Below are positions 19,401-25,644 of a stretch of 64,000 nt of DNA, piece after piece; within the stretch, counting starts at the first letter, position 1, and every line of letters begins with the position of its first letter. The stretch comes from a virus, in IMG/VR virus record IMGVR_UViG_3300050120_000121, positions 1 to 64,000 of that record; one strand, written 5' to 3'. The translations under genes and the position numbers were made by a program. The notes under the pieces are model-generated. The model searched no databases, had not been told where the DNA came from, and saw only the letters and a list, made by a program, of their open reading frames with translations.

Positions 19401-20080
19401 ATTTGAACAGTCCCGACGAGAAGACGCGAGAAGGGGCGTTACTAGCTCGTCTGATTGAAAAGACGGGTATGCGAGTGGGCTCGGATAAAGACACAGGGGC
19501 TGAGAAGAAGGCAACGGGGGCGACGACATTGGAGCCGCAACATGTCAAGATCGACGGCAATAAAGTGACGATGGAATTCGTTGGTAAAAGCGGACATGAC
19601 AATCATTGGGAATTGAATGATCCAGTGATTGCGAAGGCATTCAAGAATCGCATTGAACAAGGAAAATCGCGGTTGTTTTCCATAAATGACACGCAATTTA
19701 GGGATTACATGCATGATGTGGCTCCAGGATTCAAGGCAGCAAAGGATTTTCGCACGGCAGCGGCGGCGGAGCATGCAATATCTGCGGTCGATGGCATGAA
19801 AGAACCGACGACGGCAACTGAGTATCGAGAAGCGTTAGGAAAAGTCGCGGCACACGTTTCTGGCCAGATCAACAATACGCCAGATGTCGCGTTCAACTCA
19901 TACATTCCTCCCGAGGTGTTTGGACAATGGCAAGCGAACCTGCTGAGCAAGGGGATCGACGTAACGGGGTTGAAGCCCTCGTATCCCAAGGCAACGTCTA
20001 TGGTGGCACAGAGCGAATCGCCGCCGATGAAGGAAAAGATTGGTGGAAAGCAGAAGAAACCGAAGAATACAAACGCATGA
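16436..20080 (+). CDS. Portal protein fused to pyrophosphatase-like and topoisomerase IB domains
   Basis: One uninterrupted 1214-codon frame. Residues 1-465 are an HK97-type portal (SWFKGS start, NHIAINAICQQLA, later ACGIIDVG). Residues about 550-685 carry a DYGYIKGTESGADGDHIDVF motif and a following VFIVDQVNPDSG, as in the InPase domain of phage polyvalent proteins. Residues 748-775 hold a four-cysteine zinc ribbon (CPMC...C). After a linker HDVSGENRDHGKF (from H819), residues about 900-1195 match type IB topoisomerase: R1013 in RVGSDK, K1051 in GKSG, R1106 in KDFRT and nucleophile candidate Y1156 in NNTPDVAFNSYIPP. The portal forms the DNA channel. The appended enzymes could be carried in the virion and delivered with the DNA (inference). 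Confidence 0.85.
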   Translation: MGIFNSWFKGSQAKPIMPLPAELPAMKSLNMASAIRPALAGAFPGAMWISDHRTEAEQNTGWNHIAINAICQQLASATVTAYEDGSNQVRNQSRRKSLRNLYGTISNYKAQYGQDDDETRPLDNAHALMKLLQKPNPFEPGSMFRYRQAQQLRLTGTNLVWNVPSLLKTPESPQGLPCQRYVVPIAMTTAILPSEEMPYGGYRIIPNTSRQFLLDKDGYQPGSPIWSFLMGVIIDARHIQKIGYPHGWRLDDFWSPVSAGSKWIDGANAVDSSRFAQMKNGADPSVQVELSPGINPTQDEMDRVSAKASKKYGGPDNAGSIWFTENGTVIHPLSTSPKDMNYKEGFQDFKEAILALHSTPPTACGIIDVGTTAGWLASMRGWSHAAIKPMCRLLADSDTHHLAPQFGEGITVEIEPEEINDEVERNARCQVAISAKSISKNTLNATLGFKLLEGSEGDKLAGPDAPQPGQGGNPTAKPESGSLTDLPSPSDPGDAYSGNARGETTKSLQAVRDGMREADDEYIAEVVERAVAAKLKSMGEPSAAQREAGNYKKTHITIQGLRISIENPKGSIRSGTSRQGQSWSIEMANDYGYIKGTESGADGDHIDVFIGPNPESELVFIVDQVNPDSGDFDEHKVILGSDSKAEAKQIYFANYSKGWKGFGDITPMHIDDFKEWLKAEDSSKPVGDIEPRKSGESRFITFDDLKQFGKSLGMSTSNGSDGGFTVPEESQSAIKDRQEIADGQGYGKCPMCGAEAVSRNRGMGTNQNDTCRNGHVYLSDMTIVNQPKESAEVPIVEQSVEPAKPAKKSVKRRKPVLKHDVSGENRDHGKFAVTAGSGKKPNENHLRIESGHVVPENTHVDVAGTTYHPGEFIHSHQVSSLTPEERSKNTESLGGKKMERIYRNADTGEGLSSEHEAEVRGLKIRPDLKNVTLMKNDHGELKGYGTDSKGRRQPIYPAAHTERAKAAKFERLKEFQSSIGKIRERLASDLNSPDEKTREGALLARLIEKTGMRVGSDKDTGAEKKATGATTLEPQHVKIDGNKVTMEFVGKSGHDNHWELNDPVIAKAFKNRIEQGKSRLFSINDTQFRDYMHDVAPGFKAAKDFRTAAAAEHAISAVDGMKEPTTATEYREALGKVAAHVSGQINNTPDVAFNSYIPPEVFGQWQANLLSKGIDVTGLKPSYPKATSMVAQSESPPMKEKIGGKQKKPKNTNA

Positions 20081-20754
20081 GTCCCGATGAGCAGGACGAG
20101 GCCGATGAATCGGCAGATGCCGAGAGAAATCAGGATTCCGAGAGCGATACAAAATCTCATCCAACATTGAAGTCCGAACGTTGGATAACCATCGGTGGCG
20201 ATAAAGATCCAGATGGCGACGGTGGAGGAACACACGTGAAAATCGACGACGACGGAAAGATTGTTGCGGGACCAGAAGGCTTGGCGGACAAGGGGATTCA
20301 GAAGTTGAGCGATTTCGGGAAGAATGAATCTGGCGAGTCGAAACCAGAAGAAAAACCAAAGCCAATTCCTCATGGGGAAGTTTCGTTTCGTGCGTCCGCC
20401 CCCGGTCACATGGGCGGAAAACAGCATATTGCCGAAATCACAGGTGCGGACGGACAATTTGGAATGGATCGCGATTTTGTCGACAAGAAAACCGGCAAGA
20501 AGCGAGATGAATCGGAACATACAACCAATCGACAAGGATTGTTCGAGGAGTCTGACATCACGTCGGCGGGAAAGAAAGTTCGCCATTTCGTGACACTTCA
20601 TCATCCTGAAACGGGAGTTTTAACTAAGCATCCTGTTGACAAGGAAACCGCACAGGCAATCGCGAACCATATTGGCGGAGACAACATTGAAAACGTCGTG
20701 CATTTGCGTGATGGAAAAATCCACATGACTGACGCTCCATCACGTGATTATTGA
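20077..20754 (+). CDS. Polyvalent-type accessory protein
   Basis: A 225-residue acidic protein using the ATG at 20077, which overlaps the preceding stop as ATGA. A WITIGG...GGTHVKIDDDGKI segment near residue 40 resembles a module common in phage and plasmid polyvalent proteins. The C-terminal 100 residues form a compact domain (HMGGKQHIAEITGADGQFG start). The frame stays open upstream to an ATG at 19927, so a longer form inside the topoisomerase end is possible. It is probably a partner, or a split-off part, of the portal fusion. Confidence 0.55.
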   Translation: MSPDEQDEADESADAERNQDSESDTKSHPTLKSERWITIGGDKDPDGDGGGTHVKIDDDGKIVAGPEGLADKGIQKLSDFGKNESGESKPEEKPKPIPHGEVSFRASAPGHMGGKQHIAEITGADGQFGMDRDFVDKKTGKKRDESEHTTNRQGLFEESDITSAGKKVRHFVTLHHPETGVLTKHPVDKETAQAIANHIGGDNIENVVHLRDGKIHMTDAPSRDY

Positions 20755-20756
20755 TT

Positions 20757-20881
20757 CTTCTCAAGAATCTTTTCCAAACTGACGAAGATATTATTGACAA
20801 TTAAAGTTAATTGATTACAATATCTTCGTCATGACTGCTGTGCGAAGCAGTCGAACTCAAACTCTTGCGAAGGAATGAATC
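20757..20881 (+). promoter_or_regulatory. Regulatory module A: promoter within inverted repeat plus leader hairpin
   Basis: TTGACA (20794-20799), 16 bases, TACAAT (20816-20821). Both boxes are framed by a perfect 13-bp inverted repeat (20780-20792 and 20819-20831, TGACGAAGATATT and its complement), and CAATTAA/TTAATTG lies inside. A leader hairpin follows (GACTGCT, loop GTGCGA, AGCAGTC; 20833-20852), then ACTCTTGCG and AAGGA before the ATG at 20882. The whole arrangement recurs at 28221-28338. Confidence 0.75.
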
Positions 20882-21136
20882 ATGTCGAACGCAACCGACC
20901 ACACGGCAATCAGTATCTCGATGGATGGCATATGGGCTGGAAGCGGCAAGTTGAGAGACGGCCAGATCGAAGATTGCGGGGCGCAATTCTGCGACGACAA
21001 CGACGAATCGCTCGAAGTCTATGAGATGATCGAAGACGCCATTGAGAACGGCGAAGACGAAGTTCGCGTCACGCTCGATGGCGAAGATCATACGATTACT
21101 TGGACGATCGTTGAACCGAGCATCGTGTCCGAATAA
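20882..21136 (+). CDS. Small very acidic protein
   Basis: An 84-residue protein rich in D and E, about one residue in four acidic, with a DNA-mimic-like charge. It is the first gene after regulatory module A and so is likely well and independently expressed. A role as an anti-restriction or anti-defence DNA mimic is only a suggestion from charge and size. Confidence 0.5.
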   Translation: MSNATDHTAISISMDGIWAGSGKLRDGQIEDCGAQFCDDNDESLEVYEMIEDAIENGEDEVRVTLDGEDHTITWTIVEPSIVSE

Positions 21137-21150
21137 TCGCGAGGCTCCAA

Positions 21151-21495
21151 ATGTCGAATCATTGTGCAGAATGCTGGTATGAGATCTCCGAAAACTACGG
21201 TCGATGTGAAAAGTGCCATCAGAATGCGAAAGCAGTGATTTCCGAGAGGATGTCTCATGCCAGCGAGATCGGCGAAAAGTCGGAAGATCTCGCGATTCGC
21301 TTCACCTGCGAAATGAACGTCTTTTTCACTCAGATTCCCGAGACGGATGTTATGGTCGCTCGATTGCGTCAAGGCAGTGAGTTGATTCGTCAGATGATTG
21401 CTCGGTCGAAACTGACAAAGCATCAGTCGCAATACGTTTCCGCGATCGACCGAGTTGCGAATCGGGTGGCTCCCATGAATGAAGGAACAAAATGA
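21151..21495 (+). CDS. Small zinc-ribbon protein
   Basis: A 114-residue protein with an N-terminal CAEC...CEKC four-cysteine ribbon (residues 5-23) followed by a helical domain. It overlaps the next gene by four bases. No family recognised. Confidence 0.5.
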   Translation: MSNHCAECWYEISENYGRCEKCHQNAKAVISERMSHASEIGEKSEDLAIRFTCEMNVFFTQIPETDVMVARLRQGSELIRQMIARSKLTKHQSQYVSAIDRVANRVAPMNEGTK

Positions 21496-21836
21496 GCGAA
21501 CACGCTTTCACCTGTCCAAAGTGTGGCAGTCATTATTTCGGAACCGAAACGGAGAAGCGTCTAGGTAAAGTCGTCATTCTCGACACCGTCAAATGCCACG
21601 GGAAAGACTTCAGCGGAAAGATGTGCGACTGGCGAGGAGTTCATGGTCGCATTCACAAGGGTCAGACGACTGTTCCGTTCGGCTTGCGAATCAGCGAGGA
21701 ACTGTGCTCAAAGTTGCATGCGTCAACAACAGCCACGGAGCCAACAGCACAAGCTGTCGCGATTAAAATCCTGTCCGCCAGTATTGGCGTTGAATACATG
21801 CATCGAAGCGTTGGCAAACCTGCGAAATCAACTTGA
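21492..21836 (+). CDS. Small zinc-ribbon protein
   Basis: A 114-residue protein with CPKCGS near residue 8 and a second Cys pair in VKCHGKDFSGKMCDW, like a C4 ribbon. The C-terminal half is helical. It is the last gene before the 2-kb insertion, which lies 20 bases after its stop and does not break it. Confidence 0.5.
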   Translation: MSEHAFTCPKCGSHYFGTETEKRLGKVVILDTVKCHGKDFSGKMCDWRGVHGRIHKGQTTVPFGLRISEELCSKLHASTTATEPTAQAVAIKILSASIGVEYMHRSVGKPAKST

Positions 21837-21856
21837 CGCTGACGATTGGCGGATCT

Positions 21857-21865
21857 GCCGTTATA
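21857..21865. repeat. Left target-site duplication
   Basis: GCCGTTATA, identical to 23881-23889. It lies immediately outside the left inverted repeat of the 2,015-bp element. Confidence 0.85.
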
Positions 21866-21943
21866 GGCTTTGCCTACCAATTGCGTCCCCGTCCGAATCC
21901 GTGGGCAGGATTTTGAATTGGTGGGCAAGCGTCGTAAATCGTC

Positions 21944-22462
21944 CTATTCCGTGACTGGCGATTCGATAGGTTGTGGGCCGCTTGGCATAAATCTTGATTT
22001 AAATAGCGGCAACGTTAACGGAGGAAGCCCCATTTGAGACGTTGTCAAAAACATGAAATGCCGCACATAGGGCCAGAGCGTATTCATGGCGACTGCCGTA
22101 GCCAACTCGCCGTTCTCCGTGGTTGACTCATGGCTTGGAGACTGTCCAGCAGCGTGGATGTAAACCGCTTGGTATTCGCATTGCAACAACACTGCTGGCT
22201 CATCGTCTGAATCTTCATACGTAGTCGTAGCCTGACATGACACATTGATCTTGATCGTGTTTTCCTCAGGTGACAGGCCGATATTCGAGCCGACGTTAAG
22301 TTTTGTCTTTCCGGGAAACGCTCCTCCGCGAAGATTCAATTTGGAGGCTGAAGATGTCAACCTCACAATTTGCAATTCAAGATTGGCGAACGAGAACGGC
22401 ACCGCTTGGACGGTGGCAAGTTTTTTCGATCGCGATTTCGACTTTCGTGCAGCTTTCTTCAT
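21944..22462 (-). CDS. SecB-like chaperone of a TAC system
   Basis: A 172-residue protein. The C-terminal third (NTLWPYVRHFMFL...GLPPLTLPLF) fits the SecB pattern of a PYxR helix followed by a G-x-PPLxLP turn. The N-terminus is basic. The start is the ATG at 22462, which overlaps the antitoxin stop as ATGA; an upstream extension to 22549 lies inside the antitoxin gene. In known TAC systems (for example Rv1955-Rv1957 of Mycobacterium tuberculosis) this chaperone binds a tail on the antitoxin and protects it from aggregation and proteolysis. Here it is the third gene of the operon, as in that locus. Confidence 0.8.
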   Translation of the reverse strand: MKKAARKSKSRSKKLATVQAVPFSFANLELQIVRLTSSASKLNLRGGAFPGKTKLNVGSNIGLSPEENTIKINVSCQATTTYEDSDDEPAVLLQCEYQAVYIHAAGQSPSHESTTENGELATAVAMNTLWPYVRHFMFLTTSQMGLPPLTLPLFKSRFMPSGPQPIESPVTE

Positions 22463-22884
22463 GGTTGCATCGTAATAGGATTGAATTTCTTGAAACCGCA
22501 GGTGCTGGAAGTTGACGGGACATTGCTGGCATCCCAAGAGAGAGACCATGCGACATCGGACCCATCATTTCCTGTTGGAATGGGATCAAATGCTGGCTTG
22601 TCATACAACTCAACTCGCAGCCGTTTTCCAAGGGCGGCGGCTATCTTTTTGAGTACGCGCATGGAGTGACTGCCATAGTCGGCATCCTCGATTCTCGCGA
22701 TTACGCTTTGATACGTGCCAGCCAGATCGGCCAATTGTTTTTGTGTTAACCGAGCCGCGTTTCTGGCGCGATAGATCTCTCTGGCGGTATGTGCATCTAC
22801 GGCTGCATCTTCAACCATCGCTGCCAATTCTGGATTGTCAGCGAGTTTTTTCCGTATGACGGTGCCAAAGTCAGTTGTTTTCAT
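22459..22884 (-). CDS. HigA-like antitoxin with C-terminal chaperone-addiction-like tail
   Basis: A protein of about 141 residues (145 if the ATG at 22896 is used). Residues 40-95 are a helix-turn-helix of the Xre/HigA type (LTQKQLADLAGTYQSVIARIE). Beyond residue about 98 a non-homologous tail of roughly 45 residues, rich in S, D, P and W, has no place in plain HigA. Its position fits the chaperone addiction region of TAC antitoxins. The gene overlaps the toxin end and the chaperone start. It would neutralise the toxin, repress the operon and depend on the SecB-like protein. Confidence 0.8.
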   Translation of the reverse strand: MKTTDFGTVIRKKLADNPELAAMVEDAAVDAHTAREIYRARNAARLTQKQLADLAGTYQSVIARIEDADYGSHSMRVLKKIAAALGKRLRVELYDKPAFDPIPTGNDGSDVAWSLSWDASNVPSTSSTCGFKKFNPITMQP

Positions 22885-23287
22885 CGTCTTCAACATTTCC
22901 GTTTACGAGTGTCCAGTCCGCGAGGTATGTAGATGGATCATGTTCGACCAATTTCATCCTCGCAACAGCTTTCGCGATGTCCTTCGGTGGAACTCTGTCT
23001 GTCTGCTTGATGATCCCGTGTGAAAGGCAAATGACATTCCGGCCTTGAAAAAAATACAAAACGCGGTAATGGATTTTTCGTTCTTTTGCTCGAACCTCGT
23101 AAATTCCTTGCTCAAGAGTACCGGACTGTGGACGCTCTGCTTCGTATCCGAGTTGTTCTACATATTGAATCGCGGCGAGCATTTTCGCATATGCCAACGG
23201 GACTTTGCGCTCAAGCACTTCGAGCCATATTTCTACGGGGATTTCACCGTTCTTTTCTCGAAATACTTTGAGCGTCGCTTTAGGCAT
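22871..23287 (-). CDS. HigB/Gp49-like toxin
   Basis: A 138-residue protein of the RelE/HigB superfamily, Gp49-like type. The core has a long N-terminal helix pair, then GIYEVRAKERKIHYRVLYFF, HGIIKQTDRVPPKDI and a final helix. The basic residues in the YEVR and KERKIHYR strands lie where ribosome-dependent RNases of this family have functional residues. A C-terminal extension of about 25 residues is specific to this copy. The toxin comes first in the operon. Its predicted activity is mRNA cleavage on the ribosome. Confidence 0.85.
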   Translation of the reverse strand: MPKATLKVFREKNGEIPVEIWLEVLERKVPLAYAKMLAAIQYVEQLGYEAERPQSGTLEQGIYEVRAKERKIHYRVLYFFQGRNVICLSHGIIKQTDRVPPKDIAKAVARMKLVEHDPSTYLADWTLVNGNVEDDENN

Positions 23288-23363
23288 TCTAGGTCCGCAA
23301 TCGCATTTTTGCTATGTCCTTCTCGGATTTCAAGAAGACGCATAAAAATGATGGTGGTTTGTA

Positions 23364-23404
23364 ACGATACAATCGTCAGGAGTGGAATACCACGATTGAC
23401 GTGG
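23364..23404 (-). promoter_or_regulatory. Palindrome cluster upstream of the TAC operon
   Basis: ACGAT-ACA-ATCGT (23364-23376), GTGG-AATA-CCAC (23382-23393) and CCACG-ATTGA-CGTGG (23390-23404) lie 77-117 bases before the toxin start. They are candidate operators for the HTH antitoxin. I see no convincing -35/-10 pair. Confidence 0.4.
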
Positions 23405-23414
23405 CATTCGCGAT

Positions 23415-23457
23415 ACAAAAAAACACGGGAATCGCCACCAAAAGACCGTTCCCGTGT
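23415..23457 (-). terminator. Minus-strand terminator between transposase remnant and TAC operon
   Basis: A perfect 9-bp stem ACACGGGAA/TTCCCGTGT with a 17-base loop, followed on the minus strand by seven T. It should insulate the TAC operon from transcription coming from the right. Confidence 0.75.
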
Positions 23458-23484
23458 CCTCTGAATTGCAGTCGTACATTGGCT

Positions 23485-23733
23485 TTAAGACAACGTGAGC
23501 AGATTCGGCTCGATCCCCAGTTCGTACATGGCGGAAATTAGGCAGCAGATGTTATGACACAGCATTTTGCAGAGAACCTCATTCTTCATCGCCACAGGCG
23601 ATTTCGATCGAACCGCATCCCCGAACTTCCGCTTAATCATCGAGAACGCCGATTCGACGTTGGATCGCTTGTGGTAGGACGAAAGGAACTCTTCCGTGTA
23701 CAGGCTGAAAAAGTGAAACGCCTTTTGAAACAT
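23485..23733 (-). pseudogene. Transposase C-terminal remnant
   Basis: An 82-residue open frame containing SNVESAFSMIKRKFGDAV...NEVLCKMLCHNICCLI. This is the last part of a DDE transposase of the IS4/IS5 superfamily and includes the catalytic-glutamate helix (NVES). An in-frame TGA lies eight codons upstream, and the right inverted repeat is only about 130 bases away. The N-terminal and DD parts are therefore missing and the enzyme cannot work alone. Confidence 0.75.
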
Positions 23734-23880
23734 GCCACCGATGCTCCCCGTACCTGCTCATCAGCAAGCCGCGAGTTGCGAAGCCGGTTGCAGTTGCCGA
23801 GAATTGATTCCTGTGAGCAAACCCGAATTGGTGGGCAAGTTTTTGATTCCGTGGGCAAATCAGAATTGGTAGGCAAAGCC

Positions 23881-23889
23881 GCCGTTATA
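23881..23889. repeat. Right target-site duplication
   Basis: GCCGTTATA, identical to 21857-21865, directly outside the right inverted repeat. Confidence 0.85.
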
Positions 23890-23985
23890 GTCCATGTCAG
23901 CAACCTTGATCCGAAGTCAGTCCAATTGCGTTCCTGATTTCGTGTTCGCTCAGTTGTGGCAGATCCAAGCGGGGAGGAATTGACG

Positions 23986-24189
23986 ATGGGTTCTACCGAT
24001 TTGAAAACCGAGAACATTCAACGGATGTTCGCGTCATTCTTCAGTAAGACGCCCAAAACAATTTCACTGGCGGAATGGCTTGGCAGGGAACCGACCGAAG
24101 CCGAAAAGATCGAAGTCGCGGCACTCAATCAGAATTCGAGCGATAACGAATACTTCTCGAAACTGATGAAGATGAAGGCGGGGATATGA
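23986..24189 (+). CDS. Small protein of unknown function
   Basis: A 67-residue helical protein. The ATG at 23986 has a strong GGGGAGGAA site; an in-frame GTG at 23956 is less likely. It is the first phage gene after the insertion and would once have followed 21836 directly. It overlaps the next gene by four bases. Confidence 0.5.
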   Translation: MGSTDLKTENIQRMFASFFSKTPKTISLAEWLGREPTEAEKIEVAALNQNSSDNEYFSKLMKMKAGI

Positions 24190-24425
24190 CGGTGGATGCA
24201 AAATACAAATCATTCGGCGATTGGTGGAAAGTTGAGGGGAAGGCGTTCCTTCATCTGCCAAACGATCAAGGATTCCCGATAAATTGGGAGTCAGTGATAA
24301 TGCTCTGCGTTGAGAATGGCGTGACGAACGCAGAGGATATTCACAACATCATCGAAGACATTCCCGAGAAGACAACCGCACCGGAAATCATGGCATTGAT
24401 CCGATCTAAAGCGAAAGGGAAGTGA
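24186..24425 (+). CDS. Small protein of unknown function
   Basis: A 79-residue mostly helical protein with ATGA start overlap. It has a W-rich N-terminus (FGDWWKVEGK) and a lysine-rich end. No family recognised. Confidence 0.45.
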   Translation: MTVDAKYKSFGDWWKVEGKAFLHLPNDQGFPINWESVIMLCVENGVTNAEDIHNIIEDIPEKTTAPEIMALIRSKAKGK

Positions 24426-24643
24426 TGCGTCTCGATCCTAGCGACCGAGATATCTTCGATTGGATCGCATCCATCCCGAGAAGATGGCGGTTTTCAGCAC
24501 GGCGGAATCATCGTGAGAACATCAGGCGAAAATACCCGCCGGGAAGTCGCTTATTCAAGTCGAGAGATTCAGGATGGTATCGGATTGAATTCCCGAATCA
24601 CGAACGCCAATTCCTGCCAAGTCAGGCTCCACCAAAGGGATAA
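24422..24643 (+). CDS. Small basic protein
   Basis: A 73-residue arginine-rich protein (RRWRFSARRNHRENIRRKY). Its GTG at 24422 overlaps the previous stop; the ATG at 24425 is an equal alternative. The charge suggests nucleic-acid contact. Confidence 0.45.
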   Translation: MMRLDPSDRDIFDWIASIPRRWRFSARRNHRENIRRKYPPGSRLFKSRDSGWYRIEFPNHERQFLPSQAPPKG

Positions 24644-24647
24644 ACGA

Positions 24648-24968
24648 ATGTCTGACGAACCCAACATCGAAACCAAGCGATTCGAACTGGAAGTCGAGAA
24701 ACATCAACTCGAAAAACTTGCAAAGCAGATTGAGATCACCAAGTCGCACAACGAGTCGATCGACAAAGTGCTGTCGGTCGTCAAGTATCTGAATGAAGTT
24801 CAGGACGAGACGGTTTCAGTCACTGACGAAGGTTTCTCGAAAACCGTATGGACGAAAAAGGCGAGAGTGTGGAGCCCGATGGAAGAAGATTTAGCGAATG
24901 TTTCTCTGAAGTCGTTCAAGATGCTGGTGTCGTCGATTGTGCCTGACATTGAAACGAAAGGGAAGTGA
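24648..24968 (+). CDS. Small charged helical protein
   Basis: A 106-residue protein whose first 50 residues form a charged helix (ELEVEKHQLEKLAKQIE), probably a coiled coil. A small C-terminal domain follows. The stop abuts the next start. Unknown function. Confidence 0.45.
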   Translation: MSDEPNIETKRFELEVEKHQLEKLAKQIEITKSHNESIDKVLSVVKYLNEVQDETVSVTDEGFSKTVWTKKARVWSPMEEDLANVSLKSFKMLVSSIVPDIETKGK

Positions 24969-25466
24969 ATGAACAGACGAACGTTTATCGCGGTATTCAT
25001 TGCCGCAACAGTCGCGGTATCGCGTGTTAAACTCACATGCGAACGCGATGAGTTGATCGTGAAGACTTCCGGCCCGCATGATCTTTACATTCTTAAAGGG
25101 TCATTGGCAGCGAAACGAGCATTCATTCGCGAGTATCTGTTGTTTCAGGAGCATTTTGGCGGCTCAGTCGACGACATCGTTGACAGAGAAATGAAAATCT
25201 TGACACCGGACTATCGTTGGGCTGATCCAGGGGCATCCGAATGGGCATTGAGAAACTGCGGATATTCCGTGACGATGATCCAGTCAAGCGTCGAAGAAAT
25301 TCGGAAAACCAATGAACGATGTTACGGTCGAATGAGCCACGATTACGTTCTGGTCGACACTCCGCAGGCGGGAATCGAGGCATGGCGTCCACGCGATGAA
25401 ACTGCCAGATATTGGCCGATGCGGTTCTCGGAACGGTATCCAGTTCGAAAGAATGCACATGCTTAA
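24969..25466 (+). CDS. Predicted exported protein
   Basis: A 165-residue protein with a signal-like N-terminus (NRRTFIAVFIAATVAVS) and a soluble remainder rich in R, E, D and Y. No catalytic motif seen. It overlaps the following small membrane protein gene. Confidence 0.45.
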   Translation: MNRRTFIAVFIAATVAVSRVKLTCERDELIVKTSGPHDLYILKGSLAAKRAFIREYLLFQEHFGGSVDDIVDREMKILTPDYRWADPGASEWALRNCGYSVTMIQSSVEEIRKTNERCYGRMSHDYVLVDTPQAGIEAWRPRDETARYWPMRFSERYPVRKNAHA

Positions 25467-25644
25467 TGGTCCGCCGGGAGGATTGCCAAAAGCGTCACCG
25501 ATTGAACGGACATTCGGAATTCTGTTGATGATCGTTCTAATCGTCCTATTTTCTCTCGGCATGGGCATCGCGTATAAACGGGATGTCCTCGATCAGAATC
25601 CAGACAAACCTTGGACGGTGAATCCCGATGTCAGAACTCCCTAA
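25453..25644 (+). CDS. Small single-pass membrane protein
   Basis: A 63-residue protein with a membrane segment (GILLMIVLIVLFSLGMGIA) in its middle. The start is the ATG at 25453 or 25459; the longer form from 25396 lies inside the previous gene. It overlaps the start of the MuF gene by 17 bases. Confidence 0.45.
   Translation: MHMLNGPPGGLPKASPIERTFGILLMIVLIVLFSLGMGIAYKRDVLDQNPDKPWTVNPDVRTP

Larger units (their letters stand above)
21866..23880. mobile_element. 2,015-bp transposon-like element carrying a TAC operon
   Basis: The ends are perfect 17-bp inverted repeats: GGCTTTGCCTACCAATT at 21866-21882 and its complement at 23864-23880. Both are flanked by the same 9-bp direct repeat GCCGTTATA, the signature of DDE transposition. 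Just inside both ends lie extra copies of a GAATTGGTGGGCAAG box (21915-21929 and 23825-23839) and CCGTGGGCA boxes, probably transposase binding sites. All genes inside are on the minus strand: a transposase C-terminal remnant, a terminator, then toxin, antitoxin and chaperone. It is best described as a mobile insertion cassette moved by a transposase supplied elsewhere. Confidence 0.85.

Noticed and set aside
19705-20604. A 299-codon minus-strand frame antisense to the portal fusion and next gene
   Set aside because: It lies entirely opposite two well-supported plus-strand frames, has atypical composition and no ribosome site, and reads as a shadow.
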